Notes under the pieces: generated by a model
Told to the model about the DNA's origin: nothing
The model's database searches: none
Seen by the model: the letters and a program-made list of their open reading frames with translations, nothing else
NCBI GenBank assembly: GCA_012798275.1
Contig: JAAZNO010000309.1
Location: 1 to 7,376, forward strand
Length of the DNA: 7,376 bases
Direction of reading: 5' to 3'
Source: Chloroflexota bacterium
Lineage (GTDB): Bacteria > Chloroflexota > Anaerolineae > B4-G1 > SLSP01
Position numbers and translations under genes: made by a program
Part shown: one piece after another, positions 1 to 5,467 of the stretch
How positions within the stretch are numbered: position 1 is the first letter of the stretch
Layout of the letters: the number at the start of each line of letters is the position of its first letter

Positions 1-39
1 TTTCCCCTGCGCTGCGCGGGGGGAAGGGAAACTTTTTTT
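1..39 (+). terminator. Possible terminator, cut by the window edge
   Basis: A short inverted repeat (TTTCCC at 1-6 and GGGAAA at 26-31) encloses a GC-rich stretch with further pairing potential (TTCCCC at 2-7 with GGGGAA at 20-25). A run of seven T (33-39) follows. This is the shape of an intrinsic terminator for a plus-strand gene ending before the window. The hairpin may continue to the left, so its true size is unknown. Confidence 0.3.
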
Positions 40-41
40 GT

Positions 42-91
42 GGGGCTTTGCAGGCGGGCCGTAGCCTGCCTTCAAAGCCCCTATTTTTTTT
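42..91 (+). terminator. Intrinsic terminator for an upstream plus-strand gene
   Basis: GGGGCTTTG (42-50) pairs perfectly with CAAAGCCCC (73-81). Inside it CAGGC (51-55) pairs with GCCTG (64-68), leaving a 4-nt asymmetric bulge (69-72). Two bases after the stem comes a run of eight T (84-91). Strong stem plus U-tract is the standard rho-independent layout on the plus strand. On the minus strand the tract would be A, so it should not end the LysM transcript. The gene it would serve lies outside the window. Confidence 0.5.
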
Positions 92-93
92 CT

Positions 94-131
94 CCCCCTC
101 CCCAACGGCGTATGCGCCGTTGGGGAGGGGG
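94..131. repeat. Perfect 17-bp inverted repeat with 4-nt loop
   Basis: The left arm 94-110 (five C, T, four C, AACGGCG) is the exact reverse complement of the right arm 115-131, with loop TATG (111-114). No T-tract follows on either strand, so it does not read as an ordinary terminator. It is very stable and could be a dispersed intergenic repeat or an RNA stability element. It lies downstream of the minus-strand LysM gene, about 210 bp past the stop. Confidence 0.7.
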
Positions 132-143
132 CAGGGGGTGGGG
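122..143 (+). other. Candidate G-quadruplex motif
   Basis: Four runs of four or five G (122-125, 127-131, 134-138, 140-143) are separated by loops of only 1, 2 and 1 nt (A, CA, T). This fits a four-layer G-quadruplex on the plus strand. The first two runs are also the right arm of the 94-131 hairpin, so the two structures cannot form at once. Folding is inferred from pattern only. Confidence 0.45.
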
Positions 144-237
144 CAAAAGCTACAGCTCACCAAGGTTCATCCATCGCCGCCTGGCCACCTGGCGCCAGGC
201 TAAACAGTCACCGCACATTTTCATTCCTGGATAGTGT

Positions 238-253
238 GCGCCAGCACATGGCG
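238..253. repeat. 16-nt palindromic motif, copy 1
   Basis: GCGCCAGCACATGGCG is found here and again, exactly, at 5405-5420. The core is an inverted repeat, GCGCCA and TGGCG(C) around GCACA; in this copy the last pair is lost (T at 254). The 3' flanks are also alike (TCTCCTT here, CCTTCCTT in copy 2). This suggests a dispersed intergenic element rather than chance. Confidence 0.5.
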
Positions 254-282
254 TCTCCTTCGAAAATGGCGAATCACTTACG

Positions 283-306
283 TTCACACCTTCACACCTT
301 CACACG
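283..306. repeat. Three tandem copies of an 8-bp unit
   Basis: TTCACACC (283-290), TTCACACC (291-298) and TTCACACG (299-306) follow one another directly. The array sits 36 bp past the stop of the minus-strand LysM gene. Its function is unknown; it may simply be slippage-prone intergenic DNA. Confidence 0.6.
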
Positions 307-341
307 TTTTCACGTGTCTACGTCCTGAACTTGCCGTCCGG

Positions 342-1502
342 TCAGGGTTTCCAGGTAAAGGTGCGCAAGGGACTGCGCTGGCCGATGAGCGTATAGATGG
401 GGTCGGTCTCGGTGCCTCCTTGCTGGACGACGACGACGCGCCAGCTGAAGCGGCGCACGGCGAGCTCTGGCGCCGGGAAGAGAGTGGCGGGGAGACGCCA
501 GATCGTATCGCGGGTGGTGTAGTAAAGCGTTTGCGGCTCGGAAGTTGAGGGCACATTTAATTCCACCCGATAGTATTCGTTGCTGCTGGCATCCAGCAGC
601 CCCACCGAAGCCCATTGCAAGACGATGGCTGCCTCAGCGCCGGTGAATTCGGCGCCGTCTGGCGGATACAGCAACGTCGGTGCCCCATAGATCGGCCGGG
701 GGGTCGGCGTCCCTCCCATCACGACTGCCGCGGTCCTTTCGGGTGTGGGGGTGTATTGCGGGATTTGGAGCACCTGTCCCGGCTTAATCATCGTGGATTC
801 GTTCGACAGATTGTTTGCTGCCTGGATGGCGGCCACACTCACGCCGTATTGCTGGGCGATGGTGGAGAGCACGTCCCCGCTCTTGACGGTGTAGAGCACG
901 TAGGGCGCCAGCGTGGGGGTGGGGAGCGCGGGATCGAGAGTTGGCGTAGGCCCAGGGGTGGGCGTAGGGGCGGGAATGTAGAGCGTTTTCCCGGCCGTGA
1001 TATCGTCAGAGGTCAGCCCATTGAAGGCTTTGATCTCATCTACGGTGAGGCCGAACTGCAACGCGATGGTCAGCAGCGCATCTCCCGCCTGCACGATGTA
1101 GGCTTGCGGAGGAACCGGCGTGGGGGTGGATGTCGGCGTGGGGGTGAGTGTCGGGGTCGCGGTTGGCGTCGGGCTGAGGGTGGGCGTTGGCGTCTCCGTG
1201 ATGGTGGGAGTGGCGGTGGGCAGGAGCGGCGGTTCGGCCGTCAGCCTTTGGCTGAGAAGGGCGCCTATGCCGATAATTGCCACGGCAACGCCCGCCAGGA
1301 CGAGAATTTGCAGCAGCGAGAGGCGTTTCCGGCCACGCGCGGGCGCTTCCGGCGCGACGGGCGTCCCCGGCTCCTCGAGGGAGGCGCCGCACATCAAGCA
1401 TACTGTCGCCCCGTCGGCCACCCTGGCGTTGCACGCCGGGCAGTAACGTGGGGGACGATCGGGCAAAGCTCTCAGGTCTTCTTCAGCAGACAAGTTCTCC
1501 AT
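342..1502 (-). CDS. Membrane-anchored zinc-ribbon protein with two LysM domains
   Basis: This 386-aa protein has a modular layout. A short zinc ribbon (C21-P-A-C24 and C35-L-M-C38) comes first, then a basic stretch (RGRKR, 56-60) and one membrane helix (about 62-84). A Thr-Pro linker (about 93-132) follows, then LysM 1 (about 134-177), a second TP linker, LysM 2 (about 203-248), a third short linker, and a C-terminal domain (about 274-386) rich in W, Y and V that resembles a fibronectin-like beta fold. The basic residues before the helix suggest the zinc ribbon is inside and the LysM part outside. LysM domains bind GlcNAc-containing glycans such as peptidoglycan, so a wall- or surface-binding role is likely; no catalytic domain is seen. 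I chose the ATG at 1502 because the zinc ribbon follows at once and a promoter lies just upstream; the frame stays open further upstream but runs through that promoter. No Shine-Dalgarno is visible. Confidence 0.85.
   Translation of the reverse strand: MENLSAEEDLRALPDRPPRYCPACNARVADGATVCLMCGASLEEPGTPVAPEAPARGRKRLSLLQILVLAGVAVAIIGIGALLSQRLTAEPPLLPTATPTITETPTPTLSPTPTATPTLTPTPTSTPTPVPPQAYIVQAGDALLTIALQFGLTVDEIKAFNGLTSDDITAGKTLYIPAPTPTPGPTPTLDPALPTPTLAPYVLYTVKSGDVLSTIAQQYGVSVAAIQAANNLSNESTMIKPGQVLQIPQYTPTPERTAAVVMGGTPTPRPIYGAPTLLYPPDGAEFTGAEAAIVLQWASVGLLDASSNEYYRVELNVPSTSEPQTLYYTTRDTIWRLPATLFPAPELAVRRFSWRVVVVQQGGTETDPIYTLIGQRSPLRTFTWKP
1107..1225 (-). repeat. Thr-Pro linker coding repeat within the LysM gene
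   Basis: About 40 codons (residues about 93-132) encode almost only Thr and Pro with a few Ser, Leu, Val and Ala. At DNA level the plus strand is a degenerate GTG/GGG/GTC-rich tract. It is a flexible spacer between membrane helix and first LysM domain, and a likely site of length variation between strains. Confidence 0.7.
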
Positions 1503-1537
1503 AGATAAAATGATAGCACGGTTAAAAGAAAGGGCAA
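1503..1537 (-). promoter_or_regulatory. Promoter of the LysM gene, predicted leaderless
   Basis: Reading the minus strand, TTGCCC (1537-1532) and TATCAT (1515-1510) form -35 and -10 boxes with a 16-nt spacer. Only 7 nt lie between the -10 box and the ATG at 1502, so transcription would start at or next to the start codon. This agrees with the lack of a ribosome binding site. Predicted from consensus only. Confidence 0.45.
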
Positions 1538-1566
1538 GAGAACGGGGACAGCAAGAGCGCGATTCC

Positions 1567-1594
1567 TTGCTTGTTATTGAATTGCTGTTATAAT
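1567..1594 (+). promoter_or_regulatory. Promoter of the lipoprotein gene, extended -10
   Basis: TTGCTT (1567-1572), a 16-nt spacer, then a perfect TATAAT (1589-1594) preceded by TGT (1586-1588), giving an extended -10. The start of transcription should fall near 1601, leaving a leader of about 70 nt. The leader ends in a strong Shine-Dalgarno, GGAGG (1662-1666), 5 nt from the ATG. It lies about 30 bp from the divergent LysM promoter, so one regulator could act on both. Confidence 0.65.
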
Positions 1595-1671
1595 TTTTAT
1601 GCGGCAATGTGCTGCAAGCGCGCACGTTGTTCGAAGGTTGAGAGGGGCATTCACAATTTAAGGAGGAAACG

Positions 1672-2757
1672 ATGAAACGCTGGATGATGGTTTTGATGGC
1701 CGTGGTGTTGTTATTGGCCCCGGCGTGTGGCGGGGGTGGAAAAGAGACGGAAACCCCGGTTGCTACAGCTACGGAAAGTGAGACCCCCGTGCTCACAAAG
1801 GAAGCGCCTACCACGGAAAGCGGCGGTGGGACGCAGCAGCAGACCCCCGAGCCGACGCAGGAAAACGACGACAATGCCGTCCCTACAGTCTCCCCTGACG
1901 CCTTGAAGAACCTGGATAGTTATCGCACCCAGACAACGATGCGCTCCGAATTTGAGGATGGGACGACTGAGGAAGTCTCGCTGTTGCAGGAGTGTATCCG
2001 CGAACCCTTCGCTACCCGTACCGTGATGGCCACGATAGGCGAAACAGAGGATGCCACGGGACAGATGGAAATGATTCAGGTGGGGACGACCCAATGGATC
2101 AACTTCGGCGGCCAGTGGATGCAGACCGAGACGACCGATGACATCAGCACCTTTGAGGATAACCTGATCACTTTTGAGGACATCACGAGCGGCGTGACGG
2201 GAGATGAGTACAAGTACCTTGGCCGTGAAACGGTGAATGATCTCAGCACCAAGCACTATCGGCTTGACCTCTCGAGTGTGCAAGCCGCTGCCATGTTCGG
2301 GACTAACGTCACAGAAGCCAGCAGCGAGGTGTGGATCGCGAACGAGTCCAAGTTGCCGCCGTTCATGGTGCGTATGATTGTCACCTACAAGGGCGACATC
2401 GAGACGGATCGCCCGGGCACGGCGACGATCACGCAGGACGTCTACGACGTGAACAAGAGTTTCACCATCGAGCCGCCGGAAGAAGCTTTGGCCGGCGGAT
2501 TGCCCGAGGACGTGCCGATGTATCCCGGCGGCACGGAGCTCACGACGATGAGCGGCATGGTGAGCTTCAAGACGGTGGATGATGCTGCGACCGTCACCGC
2601 TTTCTATGAAAAAGCGCTCTCTGATAATGGCTGGGGGAAGGACCCGGAGGGCTTTGTTCCTACCTGGACCAAGGAAGGCCGCACTCTGGAGCTCTACGTC
2701 TCTGATGAGGAGACGGGCGGGGCGAGTGTGGTGATCATGATCCAGGCCGAGGAATAA
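1672..2757 (+). CDS. Predicted lipoprotein with two extracytoplasmic domains
   Basis: This 361-aa protein begins with a signal sequence: MKR, then a hydrophobic stretch to A18, and a cysteine (C19) followed by four Gly. This looks like a lipoprotein signal peptide, though the -3 residue is Ala (LAPAC) rather than the usual Leu. Residues about 21-72 are a disordered Thr/Glu/Pro linker. Residues about 77-268 are beta-rich (alternating polar and hydrophobic segments with WINFGGQWM and EVWIANESKLPPFMVRM) and recall the LppX/LprG/LolA-like lipoprotein fold; this is a guess from pattern. Residues about 278-358 look like a separate small domain (PMYPGGTEL, VSFKT, FYEKALSDNGW) that I have seen repeated in other bacterial lipoproteins of unknown role. 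The start is fixed by a strong AAGGAGG. The gene is divergent from the LysM gene and closed by its own terminator. Function is unknown; a lipid-carrying or surface structural role is possible. Confidence 0.85.
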   Translation: MKRWMMVLMAVVLLLAPACGGGGKETETPVATATESETPVLTKEAPTTESGGGTQQQTPEPTQENDDNAVPTVSPDALKNLDSYRTQTTMRSEFEDGTTEEVSLLQECIREPFATRTVMATIGETEDATGQMEMIQVGTTQWINFGGQWMQTETTDDISTFEDNLITFEDITSGVTGDEYKYLGRETVNDLSTKHYRLDLSSVQAAAMFGTNVTEASSEVWIANESKLPPFMVRMIVTYKGDIETDRPGTATITQDVYDVNKSFTIEPPEEALAGGLPEDVPMYPGGTELTTMSGMVSFKTVDDAATVTAFYEKALSDNGWGKDPEGFVPTWTKEGRTLELYVSDEETGGASVVIMIQAEE

Positions 2758-2774
2758 TCCGCGCCTGAAATTGG

Positions 2775-2809
2775 AACGCGGGCCAGGATCCTCTGGCCCG
2801 CGTTTTGTT
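2775..2809 (+). terminator. Intrinsic terminator after the lipoprotein gene
   Basis: AACGCGGGCCAG (2775-2786) pairs perfectly with CTGGCCCGCGTT (2793-2804) around a 6-nt loop. The right arm runs into TTTTGTT (2803-2809). It starts 17 bp after the lipoprotein stop and ends about 20 bp before the queG ATG. Confidence 0.85.
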
Positions 2810-2829
2810 AACGGGCACGGCTGCGAACC

Positions 2830-3858
2830 ATGGACGAGGGGACGCTGAAAGTTCTGGCGGACGCGGCAGGTCTCGAGCGGGTGGGAGTAGCTCCTGCCGG
2901 CCCGGCGCGGACGTGGGAAGCGTATCGCGCCTGGCTCGCGCAGGGGTATGCGGGGGCGATGACGTACCTGACGCGCCCGGATGCCATCGCGCGTCGCGCG
3001 GACCCACGGCGGATCATGCCGACCGCGAAGTCGGTGATCGTCGCGGCGGCGGCCTATCCCGGCGTCGCCGCTCCGCTCTTGCCGCCCCTTCACGGTCGGG
3101 TGGCACGCTATGCCTGGGGGGAGGACTATCACCGCTGGCTGCTGCGACGCCTCGCAGCGTTGGTGCAGTCGCTGACAGCGGCCCTGGGTCCCCTGGAAGC
3201 GCGCTGCTATGTAGACACCGGTCCTCTCCTCGAACGCGAGTGGGCGATCTCGGCTGGCCTGGGCTGGCAGGGGAAGAACACCTGCCTGCTGCATCCGCGC
3301 CTGGGGTCGTACTTCTTCCTCGGCGTAATCCTCGTGGATCGTGATTTACCGCCGACGCTGGCGCCGAACTTCCCCACCTGTGGGAGCTGCACCCGCTGCC
3401 TGGAAGCCTGTCCCACGGGAGCGCTGGTCGCCCCGGGCGTGCTGGACGCGCGTCTTTGCCTCAGCTATCTCACCATCGAGCATCGCGGCGCGATTCCCGA
3501 CGCTCTCCGTCCGCTGTTGGGGGAGCGCGTCTTTGGCTGCGACCTCTGCCAGGAAGTATGCCCGTGGAATCGGCGGCGGGAGACTGCCGCGCCGGCGCTG
3601 TCGGAAGCGCCCCCGCAGCACGCGATGCTGGCCCTTCCAGAGCTGTTGATGGAGGAGCCGGAGGTGTTTCGCGCCCGTTTCCGCTCTACGTCGCTGTGGC
3701 GCGCGACGCCTGAAGGCCTGGCGCGCAATGCCGCGGTCGTGCTGGGAAATCTGGGCGACCCGGCGGCGGTGCCGGCGCTAGAACAGGCCGCGGAGCGTCA
3801 CTGCAGCCCGCTCGTGCGGGAACACGCCGCCTGGGCGCTGGCGCGCTGTCGGCGTTGA
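2830..3858 (+). CDS. queG: Epoxyqueuosine reductase QueG
   Basis: QueG carries out the last step of queuosine synthesis, reducing epoxyqueuosine to queuosine at position 34 of GUN-anticodon tRNAs, with cobalamin and two 4Fe-4S clusters in the cytoplasm. The 342-aa product shows the family marks in order: an N-terminal LKVLADAAGLERVGVAPAG segment, RYAWGEDYH (93-101), and VDTGPLLEREWAISAGLGWQ (128-147), where D129 matches the proposed catalytic acid. Then come GKNTCLLHP, the first cluster motif C184-C187-C190-C194-P, C210 in CLSYLTIEHRG, and the second motif C237-C240-C244-P. The C-terminal part (about 290-342) looks like HEAT-type repeats (ARNAAVVLGNLGDPAAVPAL), used in this family for tRNA binding. 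It is somewhat shorter than E. coli QueG (about 380 aa) but has all key cysteines. The ATG is the only normal start after an in-frame stop at 2809-2811. The Shine-Dalgarno is weak and no promoter is seen between terminator and start. Confidence 0.95.
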   Translation: MDEGTLKVLADAAGLERVGVAPAGPARTWEAYRAWLAQGYAGAMTYLTRPDAIARRADPRRIMPTAKSVIVAAAAYPGVAAPLLPPLHGRVARYAWGEDYHRWLLRRLAALVQSLTAALGPLEARCYVDTGPLLEREWAISAGLGWQGKNTCLLHPRLGSYFFLGVILVDRDLPPTLAPNFPTCGSCTRCLEACPTGALVAPGVLDARLCLSYLTIEHRGAIPDALRPLLGERVFGCDLCQEVCPWNRRRETAAPALSEAPPQHAMLALPELLMEEPEVFRARFRSTSLWRATPEGLARNAAVVLGNLGDPAAVPALEQAAERHCSPLVREHAAWALARCRR

Positions 3859-3867
3859 GACGCCTGG

Positions 3868-3910
3868 CCACGGAGACCGGGGGCGAACACCCCCTGGTCT
3901 CCGTGGTTTT
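3868..3910 (+). terminator. Intrinsic terminator after queG
   Basis: CCACGGAGACC (3868-3878) pairs with GGTCTCCGTGG (3896-3906), and inside it GGGGG (3879-3883) pairs with CCCCC (3890-3894), with one bulged T (3895) and loop CGAACA. Four T follow (3907-3910). It lies between the convergent queG and oxoamine synthase genes. On the minus strand no U-tract follows, so it mainly serves queG, though the strong stem could also protect the opposite mRNA end. Confidence 0.7.
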
Positions 3911-3919
3911 CATGGGGGA

Positions 3920-5104
3920 TTAGGGAATCAGCCCCAGCTGCCGGCCGACTGTCTCCATGGTCTGCAATACCCGTTCCAGTTGCTCGTCGGTGTGGGTGGC
4001 GATGTAGCTCGTGCGGAGCAGTGTCATTTGCGGCGGCACTGCGGGTTCCAGCACGGGGTTGGTGTAGACGCCGGCCTCAAAGAGGGCCTTCCACGCTTGC
4101 AGCGTCTTCGTCTGCTCGCGGATGAGGATGGGGATGATGGGGGTCTCGGTATTGCCGATGTCGAAGCCGAGTTCCCGATACCGCCGGCGCATGTGGGCGC
4201 CAATCTCATTGAGGCGCGCGATGCGCTCCGGCTCCTCTTCCATCACCTCCAGCGCGGCGAGCGCTGCGGCGGCGTTGGCCGGCGGGATGCTCGCGCTGAA
4301 GATCAGGGAGCGCGCCGTGTGCTGAATGTAGTCAATCACGTCCGCGTTGCCGGCGATGAAGCCTCCCAGTGAGGCGAAGGATTTGCTGAACGTGCCCATG
4401 ATGAGGTCCACGTCGTCGGTGAGGCCGAAGTGAGCTGCCGTGCCCTTCCCCCCGCCGAGAACGCCGAGGGAGTGCGCGTCATCTACCATGAGGCGCGCGC
4501 CGTATTTCTTGCACAGCGCCACGATCTTCGGCAGCGGCGCAATGTCGCCCCCCATGCTGAAGACGCCATCCACCACGACCAGGCGCCCTGCACTGTCCGG
4601 CACCGTAGCGAGCGCCCGCTCCAGCGATTCCATGTCATTGTGCAGGAAGCGCTGATTCTTGCCATAGGAGAGCTTGCACCCGTCCAGGATGCTGGCGTGA
4701 TCGTCTTTATCGGTGATGACGACGTCATCGCGCCCGATGAGCGCCGAGATGGTGCCGAGGTTGGTCTGATAGCCGGTGCTGAAGACGAGCGCGGCTTCTT
4801 TTCCCACGAAACGGGCGAGCCGCCGCTCCAATTCCAGGTGCAATTCCAGCGTGCCGTTGAGAAAACGGGAGCCGCTGCAGCTGGGGCCAAAGGTCTCCAG
4901 GGCTGCGATGGCGGCCCGCCGTACTTTGGGATGCATGGTGAGCCCTAAATAGTTATTCGAGCCGATCATGATCAGGTGCCGCCCGCCGATGACAGATTCC
5001 GTACCTTCATTGTTGGTGATGGGGCGGAAGTAGGGGTAAAGCCCGGCCTCGCGCGCCGCTTTCGCCTCCGCAAATCCGCCTTTGCATTTCTCGAACAGGT
5101 CCAT
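3920..5104 (-). CDS. PLP-dependent alpha-oxoamine synthase, serine-palmitoyltransferase type
   Basis: This family condenses an amino acid with an acyl-CoA, releasing CO2: serine palmitoyltransferase (Spt), BioF, glycine C-acetyltransferase (Kbl) and ALA synthase. The 394-aa protein has the full fold: GLYPYFRPI near 21-29, GSNNYLGLT (48-56), GSRFLNGTLELH (78-89), FSTGYQTNLG (108-117), H136 in DHASILDG (expected to stack on PLP), D208 and H211 in VDDAHSLGVLG, and K241 in TFSKSF, the Schiff-base lysine. The YPYF, GSRFLNGTL and IMGTFSKSFASLGGFIAG wording is closer to the bacterial Spt branch than to E. coli Kbl or BioF, so sphingolipid base synthesis is possible. The substrate cannot be told from sequence alone, and no other bio, tdh or sphingolipid gene is nearby. 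I chose ATG 5104 because it matches the family N-terminus and has GAGAGG (5121-5116) upstream. The longer start at 5158 lies inside the promoter. Confidence 0.9.
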   Translation of the reverse strand: MDLFEKCKGGFAEAKAAREAGLYPYFRPITNNEGTESVIGGRHLIMIGSNNYLGLTMHPKVRRAAIAALETFGPSCSGSRFLNGTLELHLELERRLARFVGKEAALVFSTGYQTNLGTISALIGRDDVVITDKDDHASILDGCKLSYGKNQRFLHNDMESLERALATVPDSAGRLVVVDGVFSMGGDIAPLPKIVALCKKYGARLMVDDAHSLGVLGGGKGTAAHFGLTDDVDLIMGTFSKSFASLGGFIAGNADVIDYIQHTARSLIFSASIPPANAAAALAALEVMEEEPERIARLNEIGAHMRRRYRELGFDIGNTETPIIPILIREQTKTLQAWKALFEAGVYTNPVLEPAVPPQMTLLRTSYIATHTDEQLERVLQTMETVGRQLGLIP

Positions 5105-5156
5105 CTTCTTGTGCCCCTCTCTTGGTGGATAAAGAATGGATAAGACAACGGACTTC

Positions 5157-5184
5157 ATTTTAAGGTTGTTAGGGGGAGTGTCAA
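5157..5184 (-). promoter_or_regulatory. Promoter of the oxoamine synthase gene
   Basis: On the minus strand a perfect TTGACA (5184-5179) is followed after 16 nt by TAAAAT (5162-5157). Transcription should start near 5150, giving a leader of about 45 nt that contains the Shine-Dalgarno. Close match to the housekeeping sigma consensus. Confidence 0.7.
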
Positions 5185-5308
5185 GCGTTACGGCCCTCAG
5201 AAAATGGGCCCCGAATGAGCACGAATTTCACGAATCAGATCAGAAATTCCTTACCCCCGGGGCTGCTACGTCCTCAAACAACGCCTTCAGCGCGGTTGGC
5301 TCCTGTCA

Positions 5309-5331
5309 GGCTGGGGATTCCATCCCCAGCC
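5309..5331. repeat. Perfect 10-bp hairpin with 3-nt loop
   Basis: GGCTGGGGAT (5309-5318) is the reverse complement of ATCCCCAGCC (5322-5331), with loop TCC. No T-tract follows on either strand and no gene ends here, so it is not a normal terminator. It may be an intergenic repeat unit. Confidence 0.55.
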
Positions 5332-5404
5332 GCAGCGGTGAGCCGTCGCAGCCTTTGCTCGCAACTCACCCCTCACGACTCACAGTTTCATGCTTGAAGG
5401 ATGC

Positions 5405-5421
5405 GCGCCAGCACATGGCGC
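5405..5421. repeat. 16-nt palindromic motif, copy 2
   Basis: Same 16 nt as 238-253, here with the full inverted repeat GCGCCA-GCACA-TGGCGC (5405-5410 and 5416-5421). A possible outer pairing is GAAG (5396-5399) with CTTC (5422-5425), across a bulge. It lies 11 bp upstream of the yraN -35 box, where an activator or operator site could sit, but the other copy is not near a promoter, so a dispersed repeat is as likely. Confidence 0.5.
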
Positions 5422-5432
5422 CTTCCTTGCAG

Positions 5433-5461
5433 TTGACAGGCGACCGCTTTTCAGGTACGAT
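5433..5461 (+). promoter_or_regulatory. Promoter of yraN-miaA, predicted leaderless
   Basis: A perfect TTGACA (5433-5438), a 17-nt spacer and TACGAT (5456-5461). The yraN ATG at 5468 begins 7 nt after the end of the -10 box, where transcription normally starts. The first gene would therefore be translated from a leaderless mRNA, in line with the absence of a Shine-Dalgarno. Confidence 0.65.
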
Positions 5462-5467
5462 ACGCGC

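Larger units (their letters stand above)
1..341. other. Intergenic region rich in small repeats, no gene seen
   Basis: No convincing coding sequence was found. Besides the hairpins and G-tract listed separately, it holds a 6-bp inverted repeat (GCCTGG 179-184 with CCAGGC 195-200) and one copy of a 16-nt palindromic motif (238-253). It also has three tandem copies of an 8-mer, TTCACACC (283-306, the last ending in G). A weak hairpin, ACACG 302-306 with CGTGT 313-317, lies just past the LysM stop but lacks a U-tract in the minus direction. A short ORF at 40-234 has low-complexity content dictated by the hairpins and is not believed. Confidence 0.6.
5105..5467. other. Intergenic region between divergent genes, small inverted repeats
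   Basis: No gene was found in these 363 bp. Apart from the two divergent promoters and the 16-nt palindrome, it contains: GGCCC 5192-5196 with GGGCC 5206-5210; GAATTTC 5223-5229 with GAAATTC 5243-5249; and a perfect 10-bp hairpin (5309-5331). It also has loose ACTCAC/CTCACGACTCAC repeats at about 5365-5387. ORFs running through it into yraN lack start signals. Confidence 0.5.

Noticed and set aside
94..131. 17-bp hairpin as terminator of the LysM gene
   Set aside because: In the minus direction an A-tract, not a U-tract, follows the stem, and it lies over 200 bp past the stop.
615..1508. 297-codon plus-strand frame opposite the LysM gene
   Set aside because: Gly/Arg-rich translation of the reverse of the LysM gene and its Thr-Pro repeats; no domain or ribosome binding site.
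1503..1874. N-terminal extension of the LysM protein up to 1874
   Set aside because: It would run through the LysM promoter and into the lipoprotein gene; the zinc ribbon starts just after ATG 1502.
1711..3294. 527-codon open frame on the minus strand across the lipoprotein gene and queG
   Set aside because: It is antisense to two genes with clear homology or signals, has Arg/His-rich unnatural composition and no start signals; it arises from GC-rich codon usage.
5105..5158. 18-residue longer start for the oxoamine synthase
   Set aside because: The upstream ATG at 5158 lies in the -10 box of the best promoter; the family N-terminus and the Shine-Dalgarno fit ATG 5104.
5390..5467. 26-residue longer start for YraN
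   Set aside because: It covers the palindrome and promoter, and YraN homology begins at residue 1 of the shorter form.
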